64,000 nucleotides of DNA from Gemmatimonadaceae bacterium (GTDB lineage: Bacteria; Gemmatimonadota; Gemmatimonadetes; Gemmatimonadales; Gemmatimonadaceae), in NCBI GenBank assembly GCA_013697785.1, contig JACCWE010000030.1, forward strand, positions 32,079-96,078, given 5' to 3'. Numbering within the stretch: position 1 is the first letter of the stretch; each line of letters opens with the position of its first letter. Both the position numbers and the translations under genes were made by a program. Shown in pieces: positions 51,662 to 61,600 of the stretch. A model generated the notes under the pieces. The model had not been told where the DNA came from, did no database searches, and was given only the letters and a program-made list of their open reading frames with translations.

Positions 51662-52941
51662 GCGTTTTGACCTCCAAATCCGAAGGAGTTGGTGAGTGCC
51701 ACGTCGAAGCGCTTACCGCGTGCGTAATTTGGCACGTAATCGAGATCGCACTCCGGATCCAGATGCTCGTAGTTGATCGTCGGAGGAAGAAAGTCATCCA
51801 TCATCGCCAGCGTAGTAGCGACGTATTCCACCGCGCCCGCTCCTGCGAGCAGATGTCCGATCATGGATTTGGTCGAGCTTACGGGAACTTGAAATGCGTG
51901 GATACCCAGAGCGACCTTGATAGCACGCGTTTCGACGCGGTCATTCATGAGTGTGCCCGTACCATGCGCGTTGATGTACTGCACATCGGCGACGCTGGCG
52001 TCGGCGTCAGCCAACGCGAGCGCGATTGCTCGCGCACCGCCAGAGGCGTCGGGCCGCTCGTCGGTGATACGGTACGCATCGCATGTCACTGCGCATCCAG
52101 CGGCCTCCGCAAGAATGGTCGCGCGGCGCGCCATGGCCATGCTTTCGCGCTCGAGCACCACGATGCCCGCACCCTCTCCGATGACGAACCCATCGCGGTC
52201 CCGATCAAAAGGGCGGCTGGCTGCTGCCGGTGCATCGTTCGCGCGGGAGAGTGTGCCTAGCATTGAGAAGCCGAGCACCCCCACCGGATTTACCATTGCG
52301 TCGGTGCCTCCGGCAAAAACGACGTCGGCATCGCCCTGCTGTATCATGCGCATGCCCTGTGCGATTGCCTGTGTCCCCGACGTGCAGGCCGTAGTGATGG
52401 TGGAGTTTGGGCCGCGCGCGCCCTGCTGGATCGCCACGTGAGCGGCGGCGAGGTTCGGCAAGCCACGCAGGCTCACGATCGGATTTACCCGTCTTCCATA
52501 TGCGCGGGCGAATGCGGGTATGTCGAACTCGGACGTGTCATCCAGCCTGGCGGCCTCGATAATCGCCTTGGCCTGCGACGAGATCATATCCATGTCCACC
52601 GGCCCCATGCCGCCCGCGCCGATACACACGCCGATTCGCTCGGAATCCACATCGCGCGCATCCAGTCCCGAGTGGCGACGTGCGAGCGCGGCGGCGACGA
52701 CCGCGAATTGCGTCGCGCGGCTCATGTGTTTCACCATTTTTCGTGGAACGACGAAATCACCGACGCACAGTCGCGACGATGCAATCTCGGCTGCGATTCG
52801 CGTGTCGAAACCTTCACAACAGAAGGCGCTGATCGGCCCCACGCCGGATCGACCCTCGCGCAACGCAGCGGAGAAGGCCAGCGCGCCGATTGCGGTGGGC
52901 GCGACCACGCCCAGGCCCGTGATCGCGACGCGTTCACGCAT
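51637..52941 (-). CDS. Beta-ketoacyl-ACP synthase (KAS/FabF-like)
   Basis: TTACTSGTQAIAQG (Cys), NAHGTGTLMNDRVE (His), STKSMIGHLLAGAGAVE (His). ORF extends to 52962. Confidence 0.93.
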   Translation of the reverse strand: MRERVAITGLGVVAPTAIGALAFSAALREGRSGVGPISAFCCEGFDTRIAAEIASSRLCVGDFVVPRKMVKHMSRATQFAVVAAALARRHSGLDARDVDSERIGVCIGAGGMGPVDMDMISSQAKAIIEAARLDDTSEFDIPAFARAYGRRVNPIVSLRGLPNLAAAHVAIQQGARGPNSTITTACTSGTQAIAQGMRMIQQGDADVVFAGGTDAMVNPVGVLGFSMLGTLSRANDAPAAASRPFDRDRDGFVIGEGAGIVVLERESMAMARRATILAEAAGCAVTCDAYRITDERPDASGGARAIALALADADASVADVQYINAHGTGTLMNDRVETRAIKVALGIHAFQVPVSSTKSMIGHLLAGAGAVEYVATTLAMMDDFLPPTINYEHLDPECDLDYVPNYARGKRFDVALTNSFGFGGQNACALIRRW

Positions 52942-53404
52942 GGGCGATCGCCGGGTATTCACCGAGCCACGTCGCCATCATCTGCCGAAAAGCCATATCG
53001 TACGAGGGCGCCATCAGCGAGCACGGCTCCACTAGCCGAAACGTCATGCGCGCGAGGGCGACGTCGTCTCCCGCACGTGATGCGCGCGCGCGCACTCGCG
53101 CCACGTCGACTGCGAGTTCTTCGATCTCAATGTCGAGGATCAGGCTGTCGCCGGGGCGCGCAAAGGAGACAAAACGCGCGCGCTCGATGGAGGCCATGAC
53201 GGCCATTCGACGCTCGTTCGCGCTCTTCCAGAGGAGAACGCCAGCCGTCTGCGCGAGTGCTTCCAGGAGAAACACTCCCGGCAGCACGGGGTTCCCCGGA
53301 AAGTGCTCGCCCAGTGCCTCATCGCGCAGGGAGACGCACTTGATCGCGCTGGCGCATCGGCCCGGTTCGAGCGACACGATGCGGTCCACGTGTGCGTGGT
53401 GCAT
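52934..53404 (-). CDS. 3-hydroxyacyl-ACP dehydratase (FabZ-like)
   Basis: HFPGNPVLPGVFLLEALAQTAGVLLW hot-dog active-site motif. Confidence 0.9.
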   Translation of the reverse strand: MHHAHVDRIVSLEPGRCASAIKCVSLRDEALGEHFPGNPVLPGVFLLEALAQTAGVLLWKSANERRMAVMASIERARFVSFARPGDSLILDIEIEELAVDVARVRARASRAGDDVALARMTFRLVEPCSLMAPSYDMAFRQMMATWLGEYPAIAHA

Positions 53405-53414
53405 TGGCGGGTCC

Positions 53415-54947
53415 TCAGTGCGCGGCCGCGGACCGCGGACGCGTGGCAGTGTACCTGTCTGCGGCGAAGGTCGCGGCCGCGTCGGGCACTTTGACGAAGC
53501 GCGCAAGCATGACAGAGTCGGGCGCGTCGACGGGGTCAAGGTGCAAACGATAGAAGCCTCTTGCGTGGACGAACACTGTGCGTGTCTTCCCTGCAGCAAG
53601 CGCCGGAGCCGGGAAAGTGATTGTAGCGTAGTCAGCGGTACTCGGCATTCCATAGTACCGCTCATCGCTTGCGGCGAGATCCGGGAGGATGTCCGCTCCC
53701 GTGTTGGTTCGAGCTACTCGCGCCTCGACTTCGCGGACGCGAATGCCTGGAGCGGTATCGTAGGCGATCGCGAACGAATTGAGCGCCCAGAAACCGTACG
53801 GTGGGCGGATGCGAATGCGAAGCGAGTCCCCTTGAACACGGCGAAGGTCGAGCTTCACGACCCGGTCCGTGGCGAGAAACGGCCCGCCGCCGGGAAGAAC
53901 GCCTCGGTCGACCCATCCCTGAGGCTCCTCCACGAAGAGCTTGAGCGCGTACAGTTCCTCTCGAAGGTTCCATTGGTGCAGGGCGGCTGCTGCTGCCACG
54001 TTCGTGTCGATGGCGGCGTACCAGTCGCGCAGCGCGGTCCCTCGCAGCTGGGAGAATTGACGAATCATTTGCGATCCCCACAGACCGGTCGACACTCGCG
54101 CGACAAGATATGCGCTCGTCGCTGCCCCCGGCCTTGCGAACGTCAGCGTGATTTCTTGTCGCGCGCCATGATTTCGCGTCGGCGGCACAACCGGTTCCCA
54201 CACTGCGTGGTCAGTCGCTGCGAGCCACGGAAGCAGATCGTGCCCATCCACGTCGTGCGCAGCGGTCGGGGCGCGAAGCGTTGTGAATCCGTAAAAGTGC
54301 CCGAACTCATTGGCCTTCACGGCGACGCCCGCTTCGTGATCGATCACGAGCAGTTGGAGCCGATTCGTATATTGAGTTTCATTCACCTCGTTAGTGACGA
54401 GTAAGCGGTACAGTCCATGATCGTTCGCGAGGGAGGAAAGCTCGCTGTAGTCGTCGCGCTCGAGGCCGCGTGTGATGGCGCCGCCGTATGGCTCTGCATC
54501 GAAGACGTAACGCGAGCCATCCCACGAGTAGATGAACGGACACGACTGTTTGGTGGCGATCGCGACAGCGCTAATCACGCCGGCGATACCAACCACCGTG
54601 CCGATGACCGCGAGAGTGGTACGGACTGGATCGATGGTTCGCAGCCACACGCGCTGCACGGAGTCTGCGGGAATGGCAATTGAGATCTTGTGTACTTCGC
54701 CGCGGATCGTGTCGTTGCGAAGTAGCGGACGCGAGTCACCGTCGAATTTGATTTCTCGACCGTCGATCAACGTGAGCTCGGCGATGTGATCCTTGCCAGG
54801 ATCGCTCTCGTTTCGAATGCTGGCCATGTCAACCGCATGGTTGTTGTGGCACGAGAGAGCCACCGTGAGCGGTACCGACACGGCGAGGACGAAGGCGAAG
54901 CGGCCGGGGATCTTCATTGCACGCTGTCCGTTAGAGTGGCGCATCAC
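53415..54947 (-). CDS. Lipoprotein of unknown function (start could be ATG at 54917)
   Basis: Lipobox LTVALSC; SCPFIYSWDGSRYVFDAEPYGGAITRGLERDDY segment; 10 bp upstream of the FabZ-like gene on the same strand. Confidence 0.75.
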   Translation of the reverse strand: MMRHSNGQRAMKIPGRFAFVLAVSVPLTVALSCHNNHAVDMASIRNESDPGKDHIAELTLIDGREIKFDGDSRPLLRNDTIRGEVHKISIAIPADSVQRVWLRTIDPVRTTLAVIGTVVGIAGVISAVAIATKQSCPFIYSWDGSRYVFDAEPYGGAITRGLERDDYSELSSLANDHGLYRLLVTNEVNETQYTNRLQLLVIDHEAGVAVKANEFGHFYGFTTLRAPTAAHDVDGHDLLPWLAATDHAVWEPVVPPTRNHGARQEITLTFARPGAATSAYLVARVSTGLWGSQMIRQFSQLRGTALRDWYAAIDTNVAAAAALHQWNLREELYALKLFVEEPQGWVDRGVLPGGGPFLATDRVVKLDLRRVQGDSLRIRIRPPYGFWALNSFAIAYDTAPGIRVREVEARVARTNTGADILPDLAASDERYYGMPSTADYATITFPAPALAAGKTRTVFVHARGFYRLHLDPVDAPDSVMLARFVKVPDAAATFAADRYTATRPRSAAAH

Positions 54948-55020
54948 GCTTGCAGTCAGCGTCTGCTGCTGTCGTCTGCGCGAGTGAAATACAGCGTAGT
55001 CGAGACGTGAGAAACCCGCA

Positions 55021-55036
55021 TGGGAGCTTCATCCCA
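55021..55036. promoter_or_regulatory. Palindromic operator-like site 1 (TGGGA-N6-TCCCA)
   Basis: TGGGAGCTTCATCCCA. Confidence 0.55.
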
Positions 55037-55103
55037 CTCCCCGATGAGTCCACCACGGTGCTATTGCGGGACCAATGGGCGAGTGCAACCCGTCACAGAT
55101 GGA

Positions 55104-55119
55104 TGGGAGAAAGCTCCCA
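55104..55119. promoter_or_regulatory. Palindromic operator-like site 2 (TGGGA-N6-TCCCA)
   Basis: TGGGAGAAAGCTCCCA; with flanks it forms a 12-bp perfect inverted repeat with site 1 (GCATGGGAGCTT 55018-55029 / AAGCTCCCATGC 55111-55122). Confidence 0.55.
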
Positions 55120-55193
55120 TGCGCGAGTGAACGGCGAGCCCGATTGTCGATGGCAGAGAGCAGTTCATCCTAATCCCTCTGTCACGGAATCAC

Positions 55194-55685
55194 ATGCCGC
55201 ACCTTCGCACGGTCGCAATACTCATCGTATCCATGGTCTCGACCGCGTGTGCCACCATCATGCACGGCTCTTCCCAGGAGGTCGGCATCACATCCAACCC
55301 CACTAGCGCCATCGTTGCGATCGACAACCAGAATGCGGGCCACACGCCCTTCGTTGCGAGACTCTCACGGCGAGACAGTCACGTGGTGCGCATCTCGGCC
55401 GATGGATATGAGCCGGCCGAGCTCACGCTCACTCGGCATACATCGAACTGGGTATGGGGGAACATCATTTTCGGTGGGCTCGTCGGTGTCGCCGTTGATG
55501 CGATCTCCGGCGGTCTATATAAGCTCAGCCCCGACCAACTCGCTGCCTCGCTGACGACGCCGTCGGCATCCGTCACTCCGAAGAGAAATGGATTCTACGT
55601 CGTGCTCGTGCCACACGCCGACGCGAGCTGGATGAAGATCGGGCAGCTGCGTCGCGCCGAAGCGACGGATGGCAACGGGCGATGA
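55194..55685 (+). CDS. PEGA-domain lipoprotein
   Basis: Lipobox STACA; SNPTSAIVAIDNQNAGHTPFVARLSRRDSHVVRISADGYEPAELTL. Confidence 0.8.
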   Translation: MPHLRTVAILIVSMVSTACATIMHGSSQEVGITSNPTSAIVAIDNQNAGHTPFVARLSRRDSHVVRISADGYEPAELTLTRHTSNWVWGNIIFGGLVGVAVDAISGGLYKLSPDQLAASLTTPSASVTPKRNGFYVVLVPHADASWMKIGQLRRAEATDGNGR

Positions 55686-55741
55686 CGAACGCGGCGGTCA
55701 GCAAGAATGTTGATCCCGACTATCGAAAGGAGAGTCCCGCA

Positions 55742-57061
55742 ATGCGAGTAATGCGCAATCGCCCTCCGGCAGCCATGCGCCTGGCGTCATTGGTTTCACT
55801 CTCTGCTATTCTTTCGCTGGCCGCCTGCGGTGGCGATGCGTCGGGGCCGCATCCGCCACCGCCGCCGCCTCCTCCGCCGCCACCGGTCACGCATCGGATC
55901 GCTGTGAGAACCGCCGGCGGCCGCGGCGAGTTTTACGATCACACGACGAATGCCCTGTTCGTACCTCGCGGTGCGAACTACACCACACTAGCCACGCAGA
56001 TCGGCTGGACTGGCAACTCGTTCGTCTATCACTCGACGTTCAACGTCGGAGCCTACGATGCAACGGCCGTCGAGGCAATGCTAGCGCTGCTGTCGCGCGA
56101 CGGCTTCAATGTCGTGCGCGTCTTTCTGAATGGCTGTTGCGAGATCAACACGATCGCGAATCCCGCCGGTGGATTGTCGCGTCCCTATCTCGCCAACGTC
56201 GCGAACTTTATTGCGCGCGCGAAGGCGCACGGCGTCTGGGTGATGTTGACGACCGACGACATTCCCATGTTCGGCGGCTACGAGGAAGTCCTCTATCAGA
56301 CGTGCTGCGCGAGCTTCGACGACGGCAACATGAACCTGTTGACGCGCCAGGGTCTCACGGTACACGCGAAGATGTGGCACGACATCATCGCGGGATTGAA
56401 GTCGCTCGACGCCCCGCTGGACGCGATCTTCGCGTACGAGCTGGTAAACGAACAATCGTTCGACGTACGATACCCTCCCCTTTCGCTGACGTCGGGAACC
56501 GTCTTGACAGGCAACGGCCAGTCGTACGACATGTCTGACGCGCTATCCCGCCAGGCGATGATGGACGACAACCTCGTGTACTGGAGCTCGCACGTGCGTG
56601 ACACCATCGTCGCGCTGGATCCGGGCGCTCTCGTCACGATGGGCTTCTTCGTACCTCAGGGGCCGATCCCGACGCGTATCGGAGACTATCGTCTAACTCG
56701 CCCCTATCCCGCGGTCGCGCGCTCAAGCATCGATTTCGTGGATCTCCACGCATATCTCGGCGATCCTCTTTCCATGGATGAGTATGCGGAGAACTTCGGC
56801 GAGGATGCATATCCGGCGAAGCCGGTCATTATGGGTGAGTTCGGCGCACCGACCGCGGTTTACGGCAGCGCGAGTTCCGCGGCGGACGCGCTCGTGGCAT
56901 GGCAGGTGGCGTCGTGCCGGCACGACTTTGCTGGTTGGCTGATGTGGACGTGGGATACGTACAACACGGTGGACGCGTCGCTGTGGACGATGACGAGCGG
57001 GGATTCGTCTATCGAGAGGCGTCTCGCTCCATCGCATCGGCCGAGCGCGTGCGCGAGATGA
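55742..57061 (+). CDS. Lipoprotein glycoside hydrolase, GH5-like
   Basis: Lipobox SLAAC; poly-Pro linker; FVPRGANYTTL, GFNVVRVFL, FAYELVNEQSF (acid/base NE), VIMGEFGAP (nucleophile). Confidence 0.8.
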   Translation: MRVMRNRPPAAMRLASLVSLSAILSLAACGGDASGPHPPPPPPPPPPPVTHRIAVRTAGGRGEFYDHTTNALFVPRGANYTTLATQIGWTGNSFVYHSTFNVGAYDATAVEAMLALLSRDGFNVVRVFLNGCCEINTIANPAGGLSRPYLANVANFIARAKAHGVWVMLTTDDIPMFGGYEEVLYQTCCASFDDGNMNLLTRQGLTVHAKMWHDIIAGLKSLDAPLDAIFAYELVNEQSFDVRYPPLSLTSGTVLTGNGQSYDMSDALSRQAMMDDNLVYWSSHVRDTIVALDPGALVTMGFFVPQGPIPTRIGDYRLTRPYPAVARSSIDFVDLHAYLGDPLSMDEYAENFGEDAYPAKPVIMGEFGAPTAVYGSASSAADALVAWQVASCRHDFAGWLMWTWDTYNTVDASLWTMTSGDSSIERRLAPSHRPSACAR

Positions 57062-57239
57062 GCACGCGATTGGTGCGACGGCTGTGTCGAATGCCGCGGC
57101 CCTCCGTGTCGCGAGCTCGCTTTATTGAAGCGATGTCATCCCGGTGCCCGCAAAATCGGGCTAAGTCCACTGCAGATCCTTCCAATTCACGTTCATCCGT
57201 TCAATTCGCTTTTTAGCGACCGTGCATGTCCGCGCCCGC

Positions 57240-58232
57240 TCACCCCTCGCCCGCGTGGATCTCCGAGTCATCGCCCACCGTCACCTGCCCCCTCACGCCC
57301 TCGAGCACTACCCCATCACCCACGAGTGAGCCCGTGAGCTCGCAATCCGAGATCTGCGACTTGCTCCCTATGATCGAGTCGCGTAAAACAGACCGCTCGA
57401 TCACCGTGCCGGCGAGAATGGAGACATTCGGCCCAACCGTCGCATCGGTGAGCGTCACGCCTTCTTCGATGTAGACCGGATCGATGATCTTCGATCCCGC
57501 GGCCACCGCCGCCGGCTTCCGCGCGCGGCCGCGCTCGAGCATCGCGCGATTGGTCTCGAGCAGTGTGTCGAGCTTCCCCGCGTCGTACCACCCCTCCACG
57601 TCCACGACCTTTATCCTCGCGCCGTGGTCGATCATGTACTGGAAGGCATCGGTGAGATAGTACTCACCCTTGTTCGCCGGTTGCTTCATCACGTACGAAA
57701 TCCCCTCGTACAGCAGCTTCCAGTTCTTGATGTAGTAGAGCCCGATGTTCGCGCGCTTCGAGATCGGCGTCGACGGCTTCTCGACGATCTTCGTCATGAA
57801 GCCGTTCGCATCCGTAAGCACCACGCCGAAGCGCTGATAGTCCTCGACCTCCTTCACCCAGATGATGCCGTCGGCATCAGTCGTGTGAACGAGCGAGAGA
57901 TCCGCATCGAAGATCGTGTCGACGAAGATGATGAGCACCGGCTGATCGACGTACGGCCGCGCGAGATCCACCGCCGTCGCCGTGCCGTTTTGCACCGTCT
58001 GCTCGACGAACACCGCGGGAAAATCGTATTCCTTGCGCGCGTATTCCTCGACCTTCTCCTTCAGATGCCCGGTGATGTAGACGATCTGCTCGATGCCGCC
58101 GAGCGACTTGAGGTCGTCGAGGAGATACGAGATGACCGGCTTGCCGGCGACCTTGAGCATCGGCTTCGGCGTGAGATGCGTGTGCGGACGGAGACGCGTC
58201 CCCTTCCCCGCGAGTGGAATGATCACCTTCAT
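57240..58232 (-). CDS. Sugar nucleotidyltransferase (glucose-1-phosphate thymidylyl/uridylyltransferase-like, GlmU-like)
   Basis: IIPLAGKGTRLRPHTHLTPKPMLKVAGKPVISYLL; left-handed-beta-helix-type C-term IEEGVTLTDATVGPNVSILAGTVIERSVLRDSIIGSKSQI. Confidence 0.93.
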   Translation of the reverse strand: MKVIIPLAGKGTRLRPHTHLTPKPMLKVAGKPVISYLLDDLKSLGGIEQIVYITGHLKEKVEEYARKEYDFPAVFVEQTVQNGTATAVDLARPYVDQPVLIIFVDTIFDADLSLVHTTDADGIIWVKEVEDYQRFGVVLTDANGFMTKIVEKPSTPISKRANIGLYYIKNWKLLYEGISYVMKQPANKGEYYLTDAFQYMIDHGARIKVVDVEGWYDAGKLDTLLETNRAMLERGRARKPAAVAAGSKIIDPVYIEEGVTLTDATVGPNVSILAGTVIERSVLRDSIIGSKSQISDCELTGSLVGDGVVLEGVRGQVTVGDDSEIHAGEG

Positions 58233-58621
58233 GGCTTGCTCGTTCCTTCGCGACCGTAGCGGTCCGTCAGCCGGACCACGTCATCGAGTTCGGGGGTCGA
58301 TGCCTCGAGAACATCGCAGTCCGTCACGGCTTCCATGTAATGAATGGTGTGGGGAGTAATTCGAAATGCATCGCCGACTCCAAGGTGCATGTCCGTCATC
58401 GTCTCTCCGGTCTTGACCCAGTACTTGAGCTGCCCCGACAACAGATACACCGTCTCATCCTTCCGCTCGTGATACTGCACGGAGAGTGCGTGCCCGGCGT
58501 TGATGTGCAGGATCTTTCCCACGTAGCGGTCGGTCCGCGCCCAGATGATTTCGTGTCCCCACGGTTTGGCGACGCGTGTCACCTCGGTTGGTCCCGACTT
58601 CGGTGGCGGCGTCGTGGTCAT
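58229..58621 (-). CDS. Cupin (mannose-6-phosphate isomerase type II-like)
   Basis: RVAKPWGHEIIWA, VQYHERKDETVYLLSGQ, ITPHTIHYMEAVTD. ORF extends to 58657. Confidence 0.88.
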   Translation of the reverse strand: MTTTPPPKSGPTEVTRVAKPWGHEIIWARTDRYVGKILHINAGHALSVQYHERKDETVYLLSGQLKYWVKTGETMTDMHLGVGDAFRITPHTIHYMEAVTDCDVLEASTPELDDVVRLTDRYGREGTSKP

Positions 58622-58685
58622 CGTGGGTGAAATCCGAAAGTGAGTTGAGTACGACATCCGCTGACTGGTAGAGCGTAAGAGACTC

Positions 58686-61600
58686 TCACCACAGGTCAGC
58701 GAACGAGAAAGTCCAGCGCAGCTTCACGCGATCGTCGCTCGGCTTGCCACCGGCTGCGAGCTCGGGATCGCGAACGTACAACGGCACATCGAAGCGAAAG
58801 GTGAACGGCTTGTCCCACAGCTGGTCGCGCGCGAGAAGCCCGATGCCCGCATCGGCAAAGGTATGCTGTTGGCGCTCTCCGGCCTGCCGCGCGAGCGCCG
58901 CATCCGCGAAGCCGACCAGCTGCACCGACGGCAGCATGTTCCGTGGCTTCGCGCGCAACAACGTCGCCCCGAGCTCGCCGTTCAGCGCTCCCACCCTATC
59001 GACGATTGCCAGCGGCGAGTAGCCACGAAGGCCGGCCCCGCCGGGCACCAGGAAGTGTACGTCCTGTCGCTCGAATAGGGCGTCGCGCCCGCGTACGAAG
59101 TCGTTCGAGTACGTGTCGGTCGCATCGAGTGACGCGAGTCCGATCGACCGCTGCAGCGGCGCGTCGTGGCTCGCCCCGGCGAAAACTCTCAACCTGTGCG
59201 ACCATCGCTCGCCCGTGCCGAAGCTCCCCGCGTGCGCGATCTCGACCTCGCCGCGCTCGAAGGCGTGCGTGGTGCCGCCGCCGATCTCACGGTCGAGCCC
59301 CGCAAATCCCTTCACCCGCGCGCGAATCGCCAGCGGCATCCTCGACCGCCACGTGAATTCCGCATTCGCATCGTAGACGTTCTCCGGCTGCCATCTCGAG
59401 TCGTCAACCCATCGATAGTCGTACGGGAGCGTCGCGTCGAAGCCCAGTTTCAGATGCTGCTGCGGCCCATTCGCGAAGAGATAGGGGCTCAGATTCCAGT
59501 CTTTCCTGAGCTCGACTTTCGTGATCCCGTCGAGCACCCACACGCCGGCGCTCACACCAACGAGCGGCCGATCCCGAAATGGCACCGTCGGATTCGAGAA
59601 CGTGAGCCATCCCATTACATGCTCGACCCCATTCGCCCCGCTCGGCACGCGCGACGACACCGCGATCCCGAGCTCGCGCTTGTCCCACGCCGCATCGCCA
59701 ACGGATGCGTAGTTCGAGCGAAAGCGCACGCCTCCGGTGAGGCCGCCGGGCCCCGTGTACCACGCCTCGGGTCCGATCGCCACGAGCTGCCGGTCGCGAT
59801 CGCTCTGCGCGAGAAAGGGCCAGTCCGGTACGTACATCGTCGCGCGCCCATCGAGCACGCCGCGAGACACGTTGTTGCGCCGGTCCCAATCCTCGGTGGA
59901 ATTCAGTGGGTCGACGCGAACATCCGTCGGCTTCTCCGTGGTGTGTATCTCCACCCACTGTTGATCGCGCGCGGCGTCCGCGCGCACGATCACCCATCCG
60001 CTGTCCGTGCGGGCGCCGACGGGCATCGCGTGGCGATACTCACCGCGCCTCGTGAGCTTCGCGCGCGTGAGCCATCCGCCACCATCGCGCGTGCTCTCGA
60101 GATCCGCGAGCGCATAGTCCACGAGCCCCGTGCGATGCACCCACTGCGCGAAGAACCAGCCGAGATCGAGACCGGACACGCGCTCCGCGCTCGCGCGCAT
60201 CGCGAGCTCGTCGACGTGCTTGAACTTCCAGCGCGCATAATAGTCGTGCAGAAACGCGGTGAACACGCTGTCGCCGAGCATGTCGCGGAGCATCCCGTAC
60301 ATCATGTCGCCGCGCGAGTACACCGCCGCCTGATAGAGGGTGAACTCGTTGAACTTGCCCGCAGGCGGCTCCGGCGCCTCCGCGCGGCCGAGCAGATCCA
60401 TGTTCAGCAGCTGCATCTTTCCGCGATCGTCGGCGCGCATCACATGCGCATGCGCGCGATATCCGGTCGCAGGTGCAGGCCCCGCCTGCTTCGCGCCCTC
60501 CGCCACATCCTGCGGCGTCGACCCGATGCGCCACTCGCTCTGGTAGCTGGTGAGCCCCTCATCGAGCCATCCCTCGCGCCACTCGTTGTTGGCGAGCATC
60601 CCGTAGCTGTAGATGTGCCCCACCTCGTGCGACACCGTCCCTTCGCTGAATCGTTCTCCGTACATCACGAGCATCGGGAATTCCGTCGCGCCTGGATCGA
60701 GCCTGATGAGCCCGAGCAGCGACGGATACGCGTACGGTCCGTAGATCTTCTCGAGAAACTCGAGCGAGTGCTCGTTCCACTTCACGAACGTCCCCTTGCC
60801 GACGCGCGCGAGTTGAGCGGGCGTGATGAGCACGTGAATGGGAATCGCCCCGCGATACAGCCCGCCCTCGTACTTGAAGTCGGGATCCGTCGCCCAGCCG
60901 AAGTGGTGCACATTCCGCGCGACGAATCGCACGGCCTTCATTCCCGCCGCGACCTTCGGCAGGGCCGTATCCACCGCGCCGTACGCATCGCGCGCGAGAT
61001 GCACCTCGCCCCACACCTTCGCCTTCTCCCAACCGGGGTCGCCGGCGACCGGCACTCCGGTCGCACCCACCACCTGATCGTTCGCGAGAATCAGCGTGAC
61101 GTCGAACGCTCCGAACTCGCCGTACATCTCGCCGTTGGGAATGAAGGGCTGCGCCTCCCATCCACCGCGATCGTACACCGCGACCTTCGGATACCACTGT
61201 GAGAAGTCGTATTTCCTCCCCTTCCTCCCCTGCCGCCGGTAGATGGTCGCCGATGGGCGCGCATCCCACGCGAACGTCACGATCGCCGAGTCGCCGGGCA
61301 CCAGCGGCGTCGCGAGCTCGAAGCGCGCGATCGTGCTGTCCGGCGCGAACGGATACGTCACGGCCACCGCGGCCCCATTCACCGTCGGCGCCGTCGTGAA
61401 GCGCTCGTACCCATAGTTGGGATTCTTCAGCGCCTGAAAGCGCACGCGCCCCTCGCGCTCGTCCGCCGCGCTCCATCGCGATCCCGGGCGGAACGCGTTG
61501 AGCAGCTGCTGCACGCGCATCTCGCGCAGCGTGTCCGGCGAGTGGTTCACGTAGGTGAGCGTCGCCTTCCCGTGCAGCAGCTGCGCCGCCTCGTCCAGCT

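Noticed and set aside
57206-57219. TCGCT-TTTT-AGCGA mini-hairpin between the GH5-like and nucleotidyltransferase genes
   Set aside because: Only 5 bp; possible weak bidirectional terminator but not distinguishable from chance.
59166-61202. 678-aa plus-strand ORF opposite the M1 peptidase
   Set aside because: Very long but compositionally an antisense shadow; M1 motifs lie on the minus strand.
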